Both the position numbers and the translations under genes were made by a program. DNA of 64,000 nucleotides from Pseudoalteromonas galatheae (lineage in GTDB: Bacteria > Pseudomonadota > Gammaproteobacteria > Enterobacterales > Alteromonadaceae), in assembly GCF_005886105.2 (NCBI RefSeq), contig NZ_PNCO02000001.1, positions 3,114,501 through 3,178,500 on the forward strand. Reading direction: 5' to 3'. Every line of letters begins with the position of its first letter. Positions within the stretch are counted from its first letter, which is position 1. The notes under the pieces are model-generated. The model was not told the DNA's origin, did no database searches, and saw only the letters and a program-made list of their open reading frames with translations. Shown one piece after another: positions 54,910 to 64,000 of this stretch.

Positions 54910-56595
54910 CTAGGGGTTTCTTACTAACCTAACAAATGCGCTGCTAGACTTTTCTACGGCAAAATCATTGCCAGTATCCATGTCAATAACATAAGCCCTT
55001 CTAAGCGTGCCGCCAGTCCCATCTAAGCTTGACTGCAAAGTCCAGAAATAACGATGGCCAAGTGTGGCTGCACTAGGTAAATTAGGGAAAAACGCTTCAT
55101 CTATCACCGCAGTGCCTGTACTGCCGTAATCTAATAGCCCAAGTAGTTCCATATAAGTTGGTAAGCGCCAATTGTTACCGCCACAGTAACTTTGCTCTCC
55201 AACTGCGGGGTTGTTCACCTCATCAATCAAAGCTTGAATACCACAGTGATTATCCTGTGGGCAGATCGTATTTGCTGCGGCCTGAACACTCCCCTCAGCA
55301 ACCGTTCCATCTACCTCAACATACCAGGTATAACTATTTTGTGCATTGCGAGAAGAAGTATTTGGTAATGTACCTGCACTTGCTTCTTTCACTTCCCAAA
55401 TAAGCCCTGTGACGTTATCACGAACACAAGCAAAGTCAGTGGCGTCATCAGGCAACTCATCTGCAAAGCGATTTAGTTTGGTGAAGTCAAACCCAGCTCG
55501 ACCACTGCCCTCTTTCGCCACCTGAGTGGCAAAATAATCACGTCCACGCTGCGCATCTTGAGCCGTAAACTGCGTCATGCTACAGGTGATCACATCCGTA
55601 TTGTTATAACACGTGGTTTGGCCACTGTCGTTTAGTTTGCCTAATGGCTTTTTCTCGATATCAATGCGTACTGTATCGGTAGCCGAGCGATTTTGTGAGT
55701 CAGTAACAGTGAGCTCAAATTCCATTTGCGATAAAATATTTTGATCGGGAGCATTAAAGGTTGTTGAACACCCAGTAGTAGAACTTAATGCTACCTGAGT
55801 ACCCGATGTCACTTGTCGCCATAAACATTGTTTCTGGCCAGATACAGTATCGCTGTTTGAGCCATCGAGCGTTACCTCGTCAAACTCTTGCACTTGCTGA
55901 TCACTTCCTGCATCTGCCACTACCACATTCGAATTCTCAAGTAACCCAAGGGTAAATTGGGTACTAGCTTGTCCACCTTCATCATCGGTAACCGTCAACT
56001 GCCAGATTGACGGCTGAGAGACAGCCAACAAGGGATGTATAAAAGACACAGTAGCCGTATTTAACCCTGTAGGCTGTATTGTCGCAGGGCCACTTACTTG
56101 CTGCCATTGATATGCAACCACTTGGCCATTTTCGTCAGGATCGGAAGAGCCAGCGCCACTTAGGACAATAGTATCTTTATATTTGGCTGGCAGTGTTTCC
56201 GGCGCTGTTTGGCTAATGCTTGGTTTAGGTAATTGATTGTTAGACTTTACCGCAACCGTTACTTGATCGCTAGCAAGGCTGCCATCAGGCGCTACATAAT
56301 CAACCTGAATAAGTAAATTGACATCAGCTTTGATATCCGGCGCAACAAAAGCGGCTTGTTGCTCCGTGATTGGGAATTCACTGACGTTTGCACCAGAGAT
56401 AACTTGCCAGTTAAAGGTACCGCCTGCAGGTGATGCTTGTGCATTCAAGGTAACTTCCGTTTTTTCGGTCACTTGGATATCAGCACCCGCATTAACTGAT
56501 GCGCTGACTTGGCTCGGTTCATCACTCCCAGAGCCTCCGCCACAACCTGTTAAAATTAGCGCAAGTACAACCAAACTTCCCTTGAATGCATTCAT
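54910..56595 (-). CDS. Large lipoprotein, PKD-like repeats plus DUF1566
   Basis: 561 residues. The lipobox is LTGC (Cys18), followed by a Gly/Ser-rich linker. Three Ig/PKD-like beta domains (about 30-120, 125-220, 225-315) share features such as ADAGSDQQVQEFDEVTLDGS. The C-terminal DUF1566-like domain (about 380-560) has FACVRDNVTGLIWEV, NWRLPTYMELLGLLDYG and SAFVRLVRNP. Likely a surface lipoprotein for adhesion or matrix contact. First of two adjacent DUF1566 genes. Confidence 0.88.
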   Translation of the reverse strand: MNAFKGSLVVLALILTGCGGGSGSDEPSQVSASVNAGADIQVTEKTEVTLNAQASPAGGTFNWQVISGANVSEFPITEQQAAFVAPDIKADVNLLIQVDYVAPDGSLASDQVTVAVKSNNQLPKPSISQTAPETLPAKYKDTIVLSGAGSSDPDENGQVVAYQWQQVSGPATIQPTGLNTATVSFIHPLLAVSQPSIWQLTVTDDEGGQASTQFTLGLLENSNVVVADAGSDQQVQEFDEVTLDGSNSDTVSGQKQCLWRQVTSGTQVALSSTTGCSTTFNAPDQNILSQMEFELTVTDSQNRSATDTVRIDIEKKPLGKLNDSGQTTCYNNTDVITCSMTQFTAQDAQRGRDYFATQVAKEGSGRAGFDFTKLNRFADELPDDATDFACVRDNVTGLIWEVKEASAGTLPNTSSRNAQNSYTWYVEVDGTVAEGSVQAAANTICPQDNHCGIQALIDEVNNPAVGEQSYCGGNNWRLPTYMELLGLLDYGSTGTAVIDEAFFPNLPSAATLGHRYFWTLQSSLDGTGGTLRRAYVIDMDTGNDFAVEKSSSAFVRLVRNP

Positions 56596-56610
56596 ATTAT
56601 TCCTTATAAA

Positions 56611-56943
56611 CTATAGATAACTTTCTTGATGTATCCGCACAAACAACTTAGTGCCAACTTTGCTATAATCTACCTTGTATTCTCGACCGTCTAACGCCTG
56701 AATAAACAACAACCGTTTCACTTCACCAAACACATCAATACTCGAAACGTGAACAACCTCTAAATAACGCTCTTTGGCTTCTCTGCGATTTCTAGGCAGC
56801 TCTTCCTTAAAAGGCACCAAACCGTTTGCAGTCACCTTGATTTTCGGGTGTGCTTCACCATTAACAATCACAAGATCTAACTTTTTCTCTTTGTGAATAA
56901 TGGTATTACGCCCGCTTTTAATATAGGCCGTTTCTAAGCTCAT
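56611..56943 (-). CDS. Unknown protein (110 aa)
   Basis: Not recognised. 110 basic residues with no signal peptide or membrane helix and no cysteine; strand-rich ends and a Lys/Arg-rich middle (PRNRREAKERYLEV). It lies between the DUF1566 lipoprotein gene and the DUF2982-like gene on the same strand with gaps of 15 and 22 bases, so it is probably part of their operon. Confidence 0.6.
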   Translation of the reverse strand: MSLETAYIKSGRNTIIHKEKKLDLVIVNGEAHPKIKVTANGLVPFKEELPRNRREAKERYLEVVHVSSIDVFGEVKRLLFIQALDGREYKVDYSKVGTKLFVRIHQESYL

Positions 56944-56965
56944 ATTGGTGTATCCTGTTACATCT

Positions 56966-57685
56966 TCAATAGGTGGTTTGTTCTTCTAGCAATGCTTTTA
57001 CCACCTCTCTAGGGTTAAGTTTCCAGCGGTTTAACATGACTGAAAATTGCCAAATATCCCTGTCTAAGGCAGTGGCGGGGATCAGCAAGTCGTATCCCGT
57101 CACTGTCTTTAAATTATCCATCCGGTTTGCAAACATTGCCATTAAACCAGTATATTCTTTTCCCGCCTTGGAGCGAAAAATGGTTTCTTCTATCAACCAT
57201 TCAGATGGGCAGTTGCCATTTTCGCAATGCATTTTAACAGCTTGTAAAAAAATATGCCGCTGCTCGATCAATAATTTACCTGCAAGCCGAGGTGTTAAAT
57301 TTAATAAAAATGCATCAATATCATTAAGTTTAATACCAACTGCATTTAACTCAAGTGTTTCAACACCTTGTTGAACTTTTGGAATGCCACTAGAGTGGAA
57401 GTTTACAACGGATAGCGGCCAAGCTCCATACTTATGCACATACCTAAACTCTTGTTCTGTAAAGTGTAAACTAAAATATGGTTGCTGACTTTTAAGGAAA
57501 CCAACAAAAATAGCTACTAACATAGCGCTGGCAAGAAATATTTCAACAATGGTGATAGCTGTACCACGCAAGTTGACAAACAGCATGATCACAACCAAAC
57601 CAATTGCACCAACCAGCATAAATTCAATGCCATTTCTATCGGCAGTTGCACGTAGTTTTGCTTCAAGCATAGGTATACCAGACAT
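56966..57685 (-). CDS. DUF2982-like two-helix membrane protein
   Basis: 239 residues. Helices at about 24-41 and 47-65 are followed by a cytosolic domain with HFTEQEFRYVHKYGAWPLS near 94 and DIWQFSVMLNRWKLNPREVV near the end. The layout matches what I recall of DUF2982 in marine gammaproteobacteria, with moderate certainty. Function unknown. It may head the operon running to the DUF1566 genes. Confidence 0.65.
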   Translation of the reverse strand: MSGIPMLEAKLRATADRNGIEFMLVGAIGLVVIMLFVNLRGTAITIVEIFLASAMLVAIFVGFLKSQQPYFSLHFTEQEFRYVHKYGAWPLSVVNFHSSGIPKVQQGVETLELNAVGIKLNDIDAFLLNLTPRLAGKLLIEQRHIFLQAVKMHCENGNCPSEWLIEETIFRSKAGKEYTGLMAMFANRMDNLKTVTGYDLLIPATALDRDIWQFSVMLNRWKLNPREVVKALLEEQTTY

Positions 57686-57898
57686 AAAAGATGTACATGA
57701 TGATCGTCCATGCGACTAATTTACGTATTGTGATGCATCGTTTACATGGATGATTGCTTTTCATAATATTTAATTTAGGTACAAACGCTTAAATTGAATT
57801 ACATTTTCGTTTAATGCACAAATTTACAGGATATGCCGTCGACTTTGTTAGCCTTTAATTTTGTAAACTAGAGACAAATTATAATCTGGGTCACTTTT

Positions 57899-58951
57899 AT
57901 GCGTCATCAATCAGGGAAAGCACTGTTTCCTTTTATCATTGTAGTGCTAGTCGTTATCAGCGGCTATTTATATTTACCAGCCTCGGAAGGCAAAATGAGT
58001 GGCAACTCTGCACCCGTAACCTCCGTTCAGGCTCATACCGTAACCAAAGAAGAACGTATTATTGCTGTTCACTCTATTGGTTCCGCCAGAGCAAATCAAG
58101 CAATCAACGTGAGTAGCGCCCAAAGCGACTATGTGGCGGCCCTCTTTTTCGATGATGGGGATGTAGTAAAAAAAGGCGATAAGCTAGTGCAGTTGCGTGA
58201 TGCCGAAGAGAAGCTCGATATCGAAGCGCTGAAAGTGACGCTAAAAGAAGAAATCAGACAACTAAACCGCCTTAAAGACCTTGCAAAAACTCAATCGGCG
58301 GCTCGCTCTCAACTAGAAGCGCAATCAGCAAAGGTAGACACCTTAACGGCACGATTAGAAGCCACCAAAACAAAACTCGCTGAGATGACCATCTATGCGC
58401 CATTCGATGGATTATTGGGTACTCGAAACGTTTCCATTGGTAGCTTCGTAAACAACAATACTGTGATCACCACACTCGATGACATTAGCATCATCAAAGT
58501 GGATTTTCAGGTACCAGAAAAATACCTAGCGCAACTACAACTTGGTATGCAAGTAAACGCTCAAAGTGAAGCTTACCCAGATCAACTATTTACCGGTAAG
58601 GTCTCTCATATTGACCCGAGAATTAATGAACAAACGCGTTCGGTACGAGTAACAGCAAGTTTCACCAATCTAGACCATAAACTCCGCCCAGGTATGCTGT
58701 TACACATGGGACTTGAATTGGCTCGATTACAAGCCCTTGTGGTGCCAGAAAAAAGCATTATTCCAAGACAAGATAAGCATTTTGTATTTGTAATTGATGA
58801 CCAAGGTAAAGCACAACAACGTGAAGTCCACCTGCAAACTCGCTTTAGCGGCTGGGTAGCTATCGACGAAGGGCTTACAGAGGGACAACAAGTGATCACG
58901 GAAGGCACCCTGAAGATCCGCTCAGGCTCAAAAGTTGAAGTAAAGGGGTAA
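57899..58951 (+). CDS. RND efflux periplasmic adaptor (membrane fusion) protein
   Basis: 350 residues. One N-terminal membrane anchor (about 9-27), a lipoyl half-motif (VAALFFDDGDVVKKGDKLVQL, quoted in part), a helical hairpin (about 105-160), the second lipoyl half APFDGLLGTRNVSIGSFV near 165, then beta-barrel and membrane-proximal domains (RPGMLLHMGLEL). It bridges the RND pump to an outer-membrane channel, whose gene is not here. It starts 6 bases before the pump gene. Confidence 0.95.
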   Translation: MRHQSGKALFPFIIVVLVVISGYLYLPASEGKMSGNSAPVTSVQAHTVTKEERIIAVHSIGSARANQAINVSSAQSDYVAALFFDDGDVVKKGDKLVQLRDAEEKLDIEALKVTLKEEIRQLNRLKDLAKTQSAARSQLEAQSAKVDTLTARLEATKTKLAEMTIYAPFDGLLGTRNVSIGSFVNNNTVITTLDDISIIKVDFQVPEKYLAQLQLGMQVNAQSEAYPDQLFTGKVSHIDPRINEQTRSVRVTASFTNLDHKLRPGMLLHMGLELARLQALVVPEKSIIPRQDKHFVFVIDDQGKAQQREVHLQTRFSGWVAIDEGLTEGQQVITEGTLKIRSGSKVEVKG

Positions 58952-58957
58952 GGCGAC

Positions 58958-61900
58958 GTGAGAATCACTGATACGGCGGTTAAACGCCCGATCTTCGCGA
59001 TCGTTATTAATTTACTGTTGCTAACATTTGGCTTAGTGGCATTTTCTATGCTACCACTACGCGAATACCCAGATATTGAAACCCCAATAGTCAGTGTAAG
59101 CACTAACTATACGGGCGCTTCAGCTGAGGTTGTAGAAACGAAGATCACCCAAATACTGGAAAACCGAATTTCGGGGATCGAAGGTATTAAAAGTATAAAC
59201 TCCAGTAGCCGTAATGGCAGCTCAAATATCACTATCGAATTTAATATAGATCGCGATATCGACGCGGCTGCAAATGATGTTCGTGAGCGCGTTTCGCGCG
59301 CGCTGGATAGATTGCCAGAACAAGTCAGGCCACCAGAGGTATCTAAGTCAAACAGCGACGAAAGCCCTATTGCTTGGTTTGTACTTAACAGTGAAACCAT
59401 GGATACTTTGCAGCTTTCAGACTACGCCCAGCGCTTTATCGTTGACCGTCTGGCGGTTGTGGATGGCGTATCGAATGTACGAATTGGCGGTGAGCGTCAA
59501 TACGCCATGAAGATTTGGCTAGACCGAAAAGCGATGGCCGCCCGTGGGATCACCAGTAGTGATATTGAGCAAGTGCTACGTAGAGAGAACGTAGAATTAC
59601 CGGCTGGTGAAATTGAATCTATTGACCGTGACTTTTCTGTTCGTATTGCCAGAAGCTATAAAACTCAAGAAGACTTTGACAACCTAGTGATTAAGCGTGG
59701 CGAACAAGGCTATTTGGTGCGACTTGGTGAAGTTGCGCAGGTAATACTTGAAGCCGCTGATGACGAAAGTACCTTCCGTGGTAATGGTAAAAATATGATT
59801 GGCCTTGGCGTTGTAAAGCAAGCTAAAGCCAATACGCTAGAAGTGGTCGACAACGCCCGTAAAGAGCTTGAAAAAATCAAACGCAACCTACCCCAAGGTA
59901 CCACTATACAAGACAGCTACGATTCTTCTATTTTTATCCGTGAGTCCATTGCTGAAGTATATAGCACACTTGCGATTGCCATGGCTTTGGTAGTACTCGT
60001 TATCTACATCTTCCTTGGCAATATCCGCGCTACGCTTATCCCCGCAGTTACGGTGCCGGTAGCCTTAATTGCAACCTTTATGTTCTTGCTGGCCATGGGG
60101 TATTCCATCAACTTGCTGACGCTGCTTGCACTTGTGCTTGCCATCGGCCTTGTAGTCGATGACGCCATTGTGATGCTAGAAAATATCTACCGCCGCATCG
60201 AGCTTGGTGAACCCAAGTTACTGGCGGCATACCGTGGCGCGCGTGAAGTAGGCTTTGCCATCATTGCGACAACGCTGGTTTTGGTTGCCGTGTTTATTCC
60301 CTTAGTCTTTATGGATGGTCGTATTGGTGCCCTATTTACCGAGTTTGCCTTTGCAGTAAGTGCTGCAGTGCTGTTTTCCAGTATTACCGCGTTGACTTTG
60401 TCTCCAGCCCTTTGCTCCAAAGTATTGAAACCTAGCAATAAAGAAAACCGCTTTAGTCAGTGGATGGATCGCCAATTTGGACGACTAGAGCAAGGTTATC
60501 GTCGTGTTTTACAAGACAACTTATCGCGTAAATACAGCCTGATTGTGATGTTGGCACTGGCGGGCTTTACCAGCTATAGCCTATTTAAACAGATCCCATC
60601 TGAACTGACACCAAAAGAAGACCGTGGTACTTTCTTCGTCATGATGAATGGTCCAGAAGGGGCAAGCTACGAAAACAACTCGCAAAATATGGCAAAAATT
60701 GAAGAGCGACTGCTTCCTTATGTAGACTCAGAGGAACTTAGCCGCGTGCTTATTCGTGTGCCAGGCTGGGGTGGTCAAGGTGGTGTTGCTATTATCGGCA
60801 TGCCAGACTGGGATGAGCGTAAACGCTCTACTTGGGAAGTCATGGATGAGATAAGCGGCAAAATGCAAGATGTTACAGATATTCGCGCCTTTGCGATTAT
60901 GCGCCGTGGTATTGGTGGTGGCGGTAACTCGCGCCCTATTGAGTTTGTCCTACAAGGCAACGACTACGATGAGCTGGCTGCATGGCGCGATCGCATTCTA
61001 GAACGTGCACGTGAAAATAAAGGACTGGTACGTCTTGATCACGATTACAAAGAAACCTTCCCACAGTTTTTGATAAGCATTGATAAAACCAAAGCCGCAG
61101 ACTTAGGCGTGTCGGTAAGTGCCATCGGGCAAACGCTAGAAACCATGCTGGGACAACGTCGTGTTACCACCTTTATTGACCGCGGTGAAGAATACGATGT
61201 GATCTTAAAAGGCACCAAAGCCGACTTCTCTGCCCCAGATAATATTTCTGATATTTATGTGAAATCTCGTAGCGATGAGCTCGTGCCATTAGACAGTTTG
61301 ATCACCATAAAAGAAGAAGCCACAGCTTCTCGATTAAACCGCTACAACCGTATGCGCGCGATAACTATCACGGCAAACCTCGCTGGCGACTATACACTGG
61401 AGCAAGCGCTCGACTTTTTAAATAAAGTTGCCGCCGAAGAGAATGATATCGACGGCGCCATCGACTATAAAGGCGAGTCACAGCTGTTTTATGAAGGCGC
61501 GTCAGCGATGACCTATGTGTTTATTCTGGCGCTCACCGTTACTTTCTTAGTACTAGCCGCACAATTTGAAAGCTTTGTTCATCCACTGGTTATCATGCTC
61601 ACCGTACCGCTGGGTTTAGTTGGTGCGATGTATGGATTGTTTATTACCGACAGTACACTAAATATTTATAGCCAGATTGGTATTGTTATGTTAATTGGCC
61701 TTAGTGCCAAAAACGGTATCTTAATCGTGGAATTTGCTAACCAATTACGTGACAAAGGCATCGCCTTCGAACAAGCCATTGTTGATGCTGCAGCGCAGCG
61801 ATTAAGACCTATTATTATGACCTCGCTAACGACCGTGATGAGCTCGATCCCACTTGTGTTTGCAACAGGTCCTGGGTTCGAAAGCCGCATGGTGATCGGT

Positions 61901-62056
61901 GTTGTGATTTTTGCCGGTGTCAGTGTTGCCACCATTTTAACCTTGTTTGTTATCCCAACCGCCTATACTTTATTAGCTAAGAAGACGCAATCTCCAGAAG
62001 AGACGACAAAACGTCTTGAGGAGCAGTCGAAACAACATCCTGAGCAGGAGGTATAA
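58958..62056 (+). CDS. RND family efflux pump permease
   Basis: 1032 residues, twelve predicted helices, GTG start with AAGG before it. Proton-relay Asp pair in LVVDDAIVMLENI near 400, opening RITDTAVKRPIFAIVINLL, and the conserved helix 10-11 loop GLSAKNGILIVEFANQLRDKG near 912 with Lys. Two large periplasmic loops are present. This is the HAE1 drug/metabolite exporter branch; substrate is not readable. Last 4 bases overlap msrA start region (one-base overlap). Confidence 0.95.
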   Translation: MRITDTAVKRPIFAIVINLLLLTFGLVAFSMLPLREYPDIETPIVSVSTNYTGASAEVVETKITQILENRISGIEGIKSINSSSRNGSSNITIEFNIDRDIDAAANDVRERVSRALDRLPEQVRPPEVSKSNSDESPIAWFVLNSETMDTLQLSDYAQRFIVDRLAVVDGVSNVRIGGERQYAMKIWLDRKAMAARGITSSDIEQVLRRENVELPAGEIESIDRDFSVRIARSYKTQEDFDNLVIKRGEQGYLVRLGEVAQVILEAADDESTFRGNGKNMIGLGVVKQAKANTLEVVDNARKELEKIKRNLPQGTTIQDSYDSSIFIRESIAEVYSTLAIAMALVVLVIYIFLGNIRATLIPAVTVPVALIATFMFLLAMGYSINLLTLLALVLAIGLVVDDAIVMLENIYRRIELGEPKLLAAYRGAREVGFAIIATTLVLVAVFIPLVFMDGRIGALFTEFAFAVSAAVLFSSITALTLSPALCSKVLKPSNKENRFSQWMDRQFGRLEQGYRRVLQDNLSRKYSLIVMLALAGFTSYSLFKQIPSELTPKEDRGTFFVMMNGPEGASYENNSQNMAKIEERLLPYVDSEELSRVLIRVPGWGGQGGVAIIGMPDWDERKRSTWEVMDEISGKMQDVTDIRAFAIMRRGIGGGGNSRPIEFVLQGNDYDELAAWRDRILERARENKGLVRLDHDYKETFPQFLISIDKTKAADLGVSVSAIGQTLETMLGQRRVTTFIDRGEEYDVILKGTKADFSAPDNISDIYVKSRSDELVPLDSLITIKEEATASRLNRYNRMRAITITANLAGDYTLEQALDFLNKVAAEENDIDGAIDYKGESQLFYEGASAMTYVFILALTVTFLVLAAQFESFVHPLVIMLTVPLGLVGAMYGLFITDSTLNIYSQIGIVMLIGLSAKNGILIVEFANQLRDKGIAFEQAIVDAAAQRLRPIIMTSLTTVMSSIPLVFATGPGFESRMVIGVVIFAGVSVATILTLFVIPTAYTLLAKKTQSPEETTKRLEEQSKQHPEQEV

Positions 62057-62589
62057 TGGCAAATTTACAAACCGCAACTTTTGGTGGTGGCTGTTTTTGG
62101 TGTATTGATGCGGCATTTCGCCGCGTCAATGGTGTTGAGTCAGTGCAGTCAGGTTACGCAGGTGGCCACACAGATAATCCCACCTATCAAATGATATGTC
62201 GGGGAGACAGTGGCCATGCTGAGGTAGTCCAACTGCAATTTGATGCCGATATTGTCAGCTTTGATACTTTGCTTAATATGTTTTTTACCCTGCATGATCC
62301 AACGCAGTTGAATCGCCAAGGCAACGACATTGGTACTCAGTACCGCAGTGTGGTGTTTTATCATGACCAGCAGCAACAGCAACAAACTCAAGATTGTATT
62401 GCGCAGCTTCAAAGCCAGCTGAGTGAAAAAATAGTGACTGAGGTTAGCCCGGCGCCTGAATTTTATCCTGCCGAGCACTATCACCAAGATTATTACACTG
62501 AAAACCCAAATCAAGGCTATTGTAGTGTGATGATCGCCCCTAAAATTGCAAAGTTTGAAAGCCATTTTGCGGCAAATTTAAAGCACTAA
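62056..62589 (+). CDS. msrA: Peptide-methionine (S)-S-oxide reductase
   Basis: 177 residues. The catalytic motif GGGCFWC has the active Cys13 and a Trp/Phe platform, followed by GYAGGHTDNPTYQMICRGDSGHAEVVQ. MsrA repairs S-methionine sulfoxide in proteins. It is cytosolic by sequence. Overlaps the RND gene by one base and ends before a hairpin, so it belongs to the same operon. Confidence 0.96.
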   Translation: MANLQTATFGGGCFWCIDAAFRRVNGVESVQSGYAGGHTDNPTYQMICRGDSGHAEVVQLQFDADIVSFDTLLNMFFTLHDPTQLNRQGNDIGTQYRSVVFYHDQQQQQQTQDCIAQLQSQLSEKIVTEVSPAPEFYPAEHYHQDYYTENPNQGYCSVMIAPKIAKFESHFAANLKH

Positions 62590-62597
62590 ACTTGTGT

Positions 62598-62627
62598 GCC
62601 GAACGCAATAGATTGCGTTCGGCTTAT
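62598..62627 (+). terminator. Hairpin after msrA
   Basis: GCCGAACGCAAT and ATTGCGTTCGGC form a 12-bp perfect stem with a tiny AG loop, 9 bases after the msrA stop, followed by TT; probable terminator of the RND-msrA operon. Confidence 0.75.
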
Positions 62628-62677
62628 GACTTACGGCAACATAGGTATAGCAAAATTACTAGGTCTTAAGGTATCTA

Positions 62678-62902
62678 TTAAATCGAAGATCCACGGCAAC
62701 TCACTTTTGTCGTCACCACAGGCTTAAAGCTAGAAATTAAAGGATCTAACTCAAGCTGCTGGATACGCACATCATACTTACCTTTAATGGTGATATTTTC
62801 GTTGTTAATATAACTCGAGGTCGGTTTAAGGCAGTAATAATACAAATCAAATCTATTATCAACCGCACATAAGGCAGAACGCCAGTTAAAAATGTAATGC
62901 AA
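62678..62902 (-). pseudogene. Possible 3' remnant of an exported-protein gene
   Basis: A 74-codon open frame with no ATG, preceded directly by a stop (TAG) and lacking a ribosome site, so translation would need TTG. The residues (KYDVRIQQLELDPL, then KVSCRG at the end) read like the C-terminus of a small exported protein. It sits immediately after the terminator of the TonB receptor gene. It is either a gene remnant or a chance frame. Confidence 0.3.
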
Positions 62903-62920
62903 CTAAATGATAAATAAGAA

Positions 62921-62950
62921 AAGTGATCCATTACTCATGATGGATCACTC
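62921..62950 (-). terminator. Terminator after TonB-dependent receptor
   Basis: On the minus strand AGTGATCCAT, loop CATGAGTA, ATGGATCACT followed by TTTC: 10-bp stem about 25 bases past the receptor stop. Confidence 0.8.
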
Positions 62951-62975
62951 TGGGTATTGAAAAGCAGTTAACGCA

Positions 62976-64000
62976 TTAGAAGCTGTAGCTCACACCAACG
63001 TAGGCTTGTCTACCTAGTGGCTTGTAGCCCAGTAAAGAGCCATCTTTTGCTTCGCCCGCTGTGGCATTGAAATAACGCTTATCGGTTAAGTTTTCAATCC
63101 GGCCATTTAACTTGAATCCGTCGAAAAACGTATAGTTAGCAGCTAAGTTAAACAGCGTATATGACGGCAAAGTCACTGTATATGCACCTTCAGCTCCCCA
63201 TACGTTATCATCGCGATTACCTCTATGGACTAAGGTCAGTGTTGCGTCGACATTTTCCCATTCTTTACTGACTGAATAAGTTAAGGTTCGTCTCGCTCTG
63301 CGCTGTAATTGCTTATCGGTATCAGCGTCTTTAGCACTCACATAGCTCGCATTTACCGTATGCTCGATACCAAAGTTGTCTTCAATTTCAACAGAAAGAT
63401 CAGCACCTTCAAAGTCAGCGCGCTGAATATTGTAAGGGATGTATTTCCATTTATCATTTTGCTGATAAACGATTTTATCGGTTATACGGTTATCGTATAC
63501 CGCAGCTTCCACACGGAAGTTCTCGCCGCTCCATGTGACAATAATTTCGTTATTAGTGGCTTCTTCCGGCTTAATATTGGGGTTAGGCAGATAGTAAGGA
63601 CTATCAATCACAAACGCCTGTGACAAAGAAGGTGCTCTAAAGGCTGTACCATGATTCAACTTAACACTCAGGCCATCCATGATTTGCTTGCCTACAGCAA
63701 CCGTGTAGGTGTTTGCACGACCATGAAAATCATAATCATCCGTTCTCAGTACAACCTCTGCCAGCCAATTTTCATCGTTGTAAAACCCACCGAGTGCTAA
63801 AGATAAGTTATCACGCTCAGGCTCTGAAAAAGAGGCGGTAGAATCACCAACATCTTCATTTAGAAAGGTAAAGTTACCTGTGAAGATCAAAGCTTCAGTT
63901 AAACTATATTGCGACTGATATTCAAATTGGCTGCGTTTGGTGACATAAGCATTATCGTCAGCACTATTACCGATTTGAACGTTTTGTTCCTTACCTAAGC
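62976..64000 (-). CDS. TonB-dependent outer membrane receptor, 3' part
   Basis: The frame stays open to the window edge, so the 5' end and any upstream riboswitch lie outside. The visible 341 codons are beta-barrel: alternating strands, VKLNHGTAFRAPSLSQAF near the middle (the family's conserved block), NIKPEEATNNE, a late RIENLTDKRYFNA and the C-terminal YVGVSYSF ending in Phe for BAM insertion. The pattern resembles BtuB-type (vitamin B12) receptors more than siderophore receptors, but the plug is missing, so the ligand is uncertain. Confidence 0.92.
   Translation of the reverse strand, partial: LGKEQNVQIGNSADDNAYVTKRSQFEYQSQYSLTEALIFTGNFTFLNEDVGDSTASFSEPERDNLSLALGGFYNDENWLAEVVLRTDDYDFHGRANTYTVAVGKQIMDGLSVKLNHGTAFRAPSLSQAFVIDSPYYLPNPNIKPEEATNNEIIVTWSGENFRVEAAVYDNRITDKIVYQQNDKWKYIPYNIQRADFEGADLSVEIEDNFGIEHTVNASYVSAKDADTDKQLQRRARRTLTYSVSKEWENVDATLTLVHRGNRDDNVWGAEGAYTVTLPSYTLFNLAANYTFFDGFKLNGRIENLTDKRYFNATAGEAKDGSLLGYKPLGRQAYVGVSYSF

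Overview
The window looks like a chromosomal segment of a marine gammaproteobacterium of the Alteromonadales, most probably Pseudoalteromonas. This rests on gene content and order: the last codons of a Fis-like gene followed by purH and purD, the queA-tgt-yajC-secD-secF block, the long PstC/PstA variants, DUF2797, DUF2884 and TIGR02449-zapA genes, and many c-di-GMP proteins. No database search was run. I saw no rRNA, tRNA, CRISPR array, prophage or transposase gene.

Layout. Positions 1-4984 hold purine biosynthesis (purH, purD), a lipoprotein methyltransferase-like gene and a DUF2797 gene. Positions 4957-12406 hold a CBS-PAS-GGDEF-EAL protein, a histone-deacetylase-like hydrolase, and a minus-strand run of an unknown gene, a LysE exporter, a gamma-glutamylcyclotransferase-like protein and a beta-lactamase-fold hydrolase. 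Positions 12488-19579 hold a CHMI-like isomerase, rsuA, a chemoreceptor whose Shine-Dalgarno lies in an inverted repeat, an untracked 32-residue double-glycine-leader peptide with a six-helix membrane protein, an orphan periplasmic binding protein, an EAL-CBS-GGDEF protein and a lipoprotein behind a Fur-box-like site. Positions 19712-25300 are secF, secD, yajC, tgt and queA. Positions 25622-30575 hold a receiver-PAS-GGDEF-EAL protein and an ECF sigma/anti-sigma/coiled-coil operon.

Positions 30689-43843 hold oxyR and then a phosphate block: PiT permease, DUF47 partner, phoU-pstB-pstA-pstC, gcvR, ppk and ppx. Pho-box-like sites lie before pstC and ppk. Phosphate uptake and polyphosphate turnover therefore sit side by side, although pstS and phoBR are not here. 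Positions 43939-49758 hold an EAL-HDOD protein, a second orphan binding protein, a PhnA-domain protein, a MITE-like structured element, rlmJ, and a TIGR02449-zapA-degenerate MBL operon. Positions 49786-57685 hold mltD, a slyD-SDR-amidohydrolase run, a DUF2884 protein, two DUF1566 surface proteins and two unknown genes. Positions 57899-64000 hold an RND efflux pair, msrA, a possible gene remnant and the 3' part of a TonB-dependent receptor that runs off the window.

The most novel-looking item is the tiny GG-leader peptide at 15549-15647 with its adjacent membrane protein. Next come the structured repeat at about 46866-47184, the chemoreceptor ribosome-site hairpin, and the way each orphan binding protein sits beside an EAL-domain gene.
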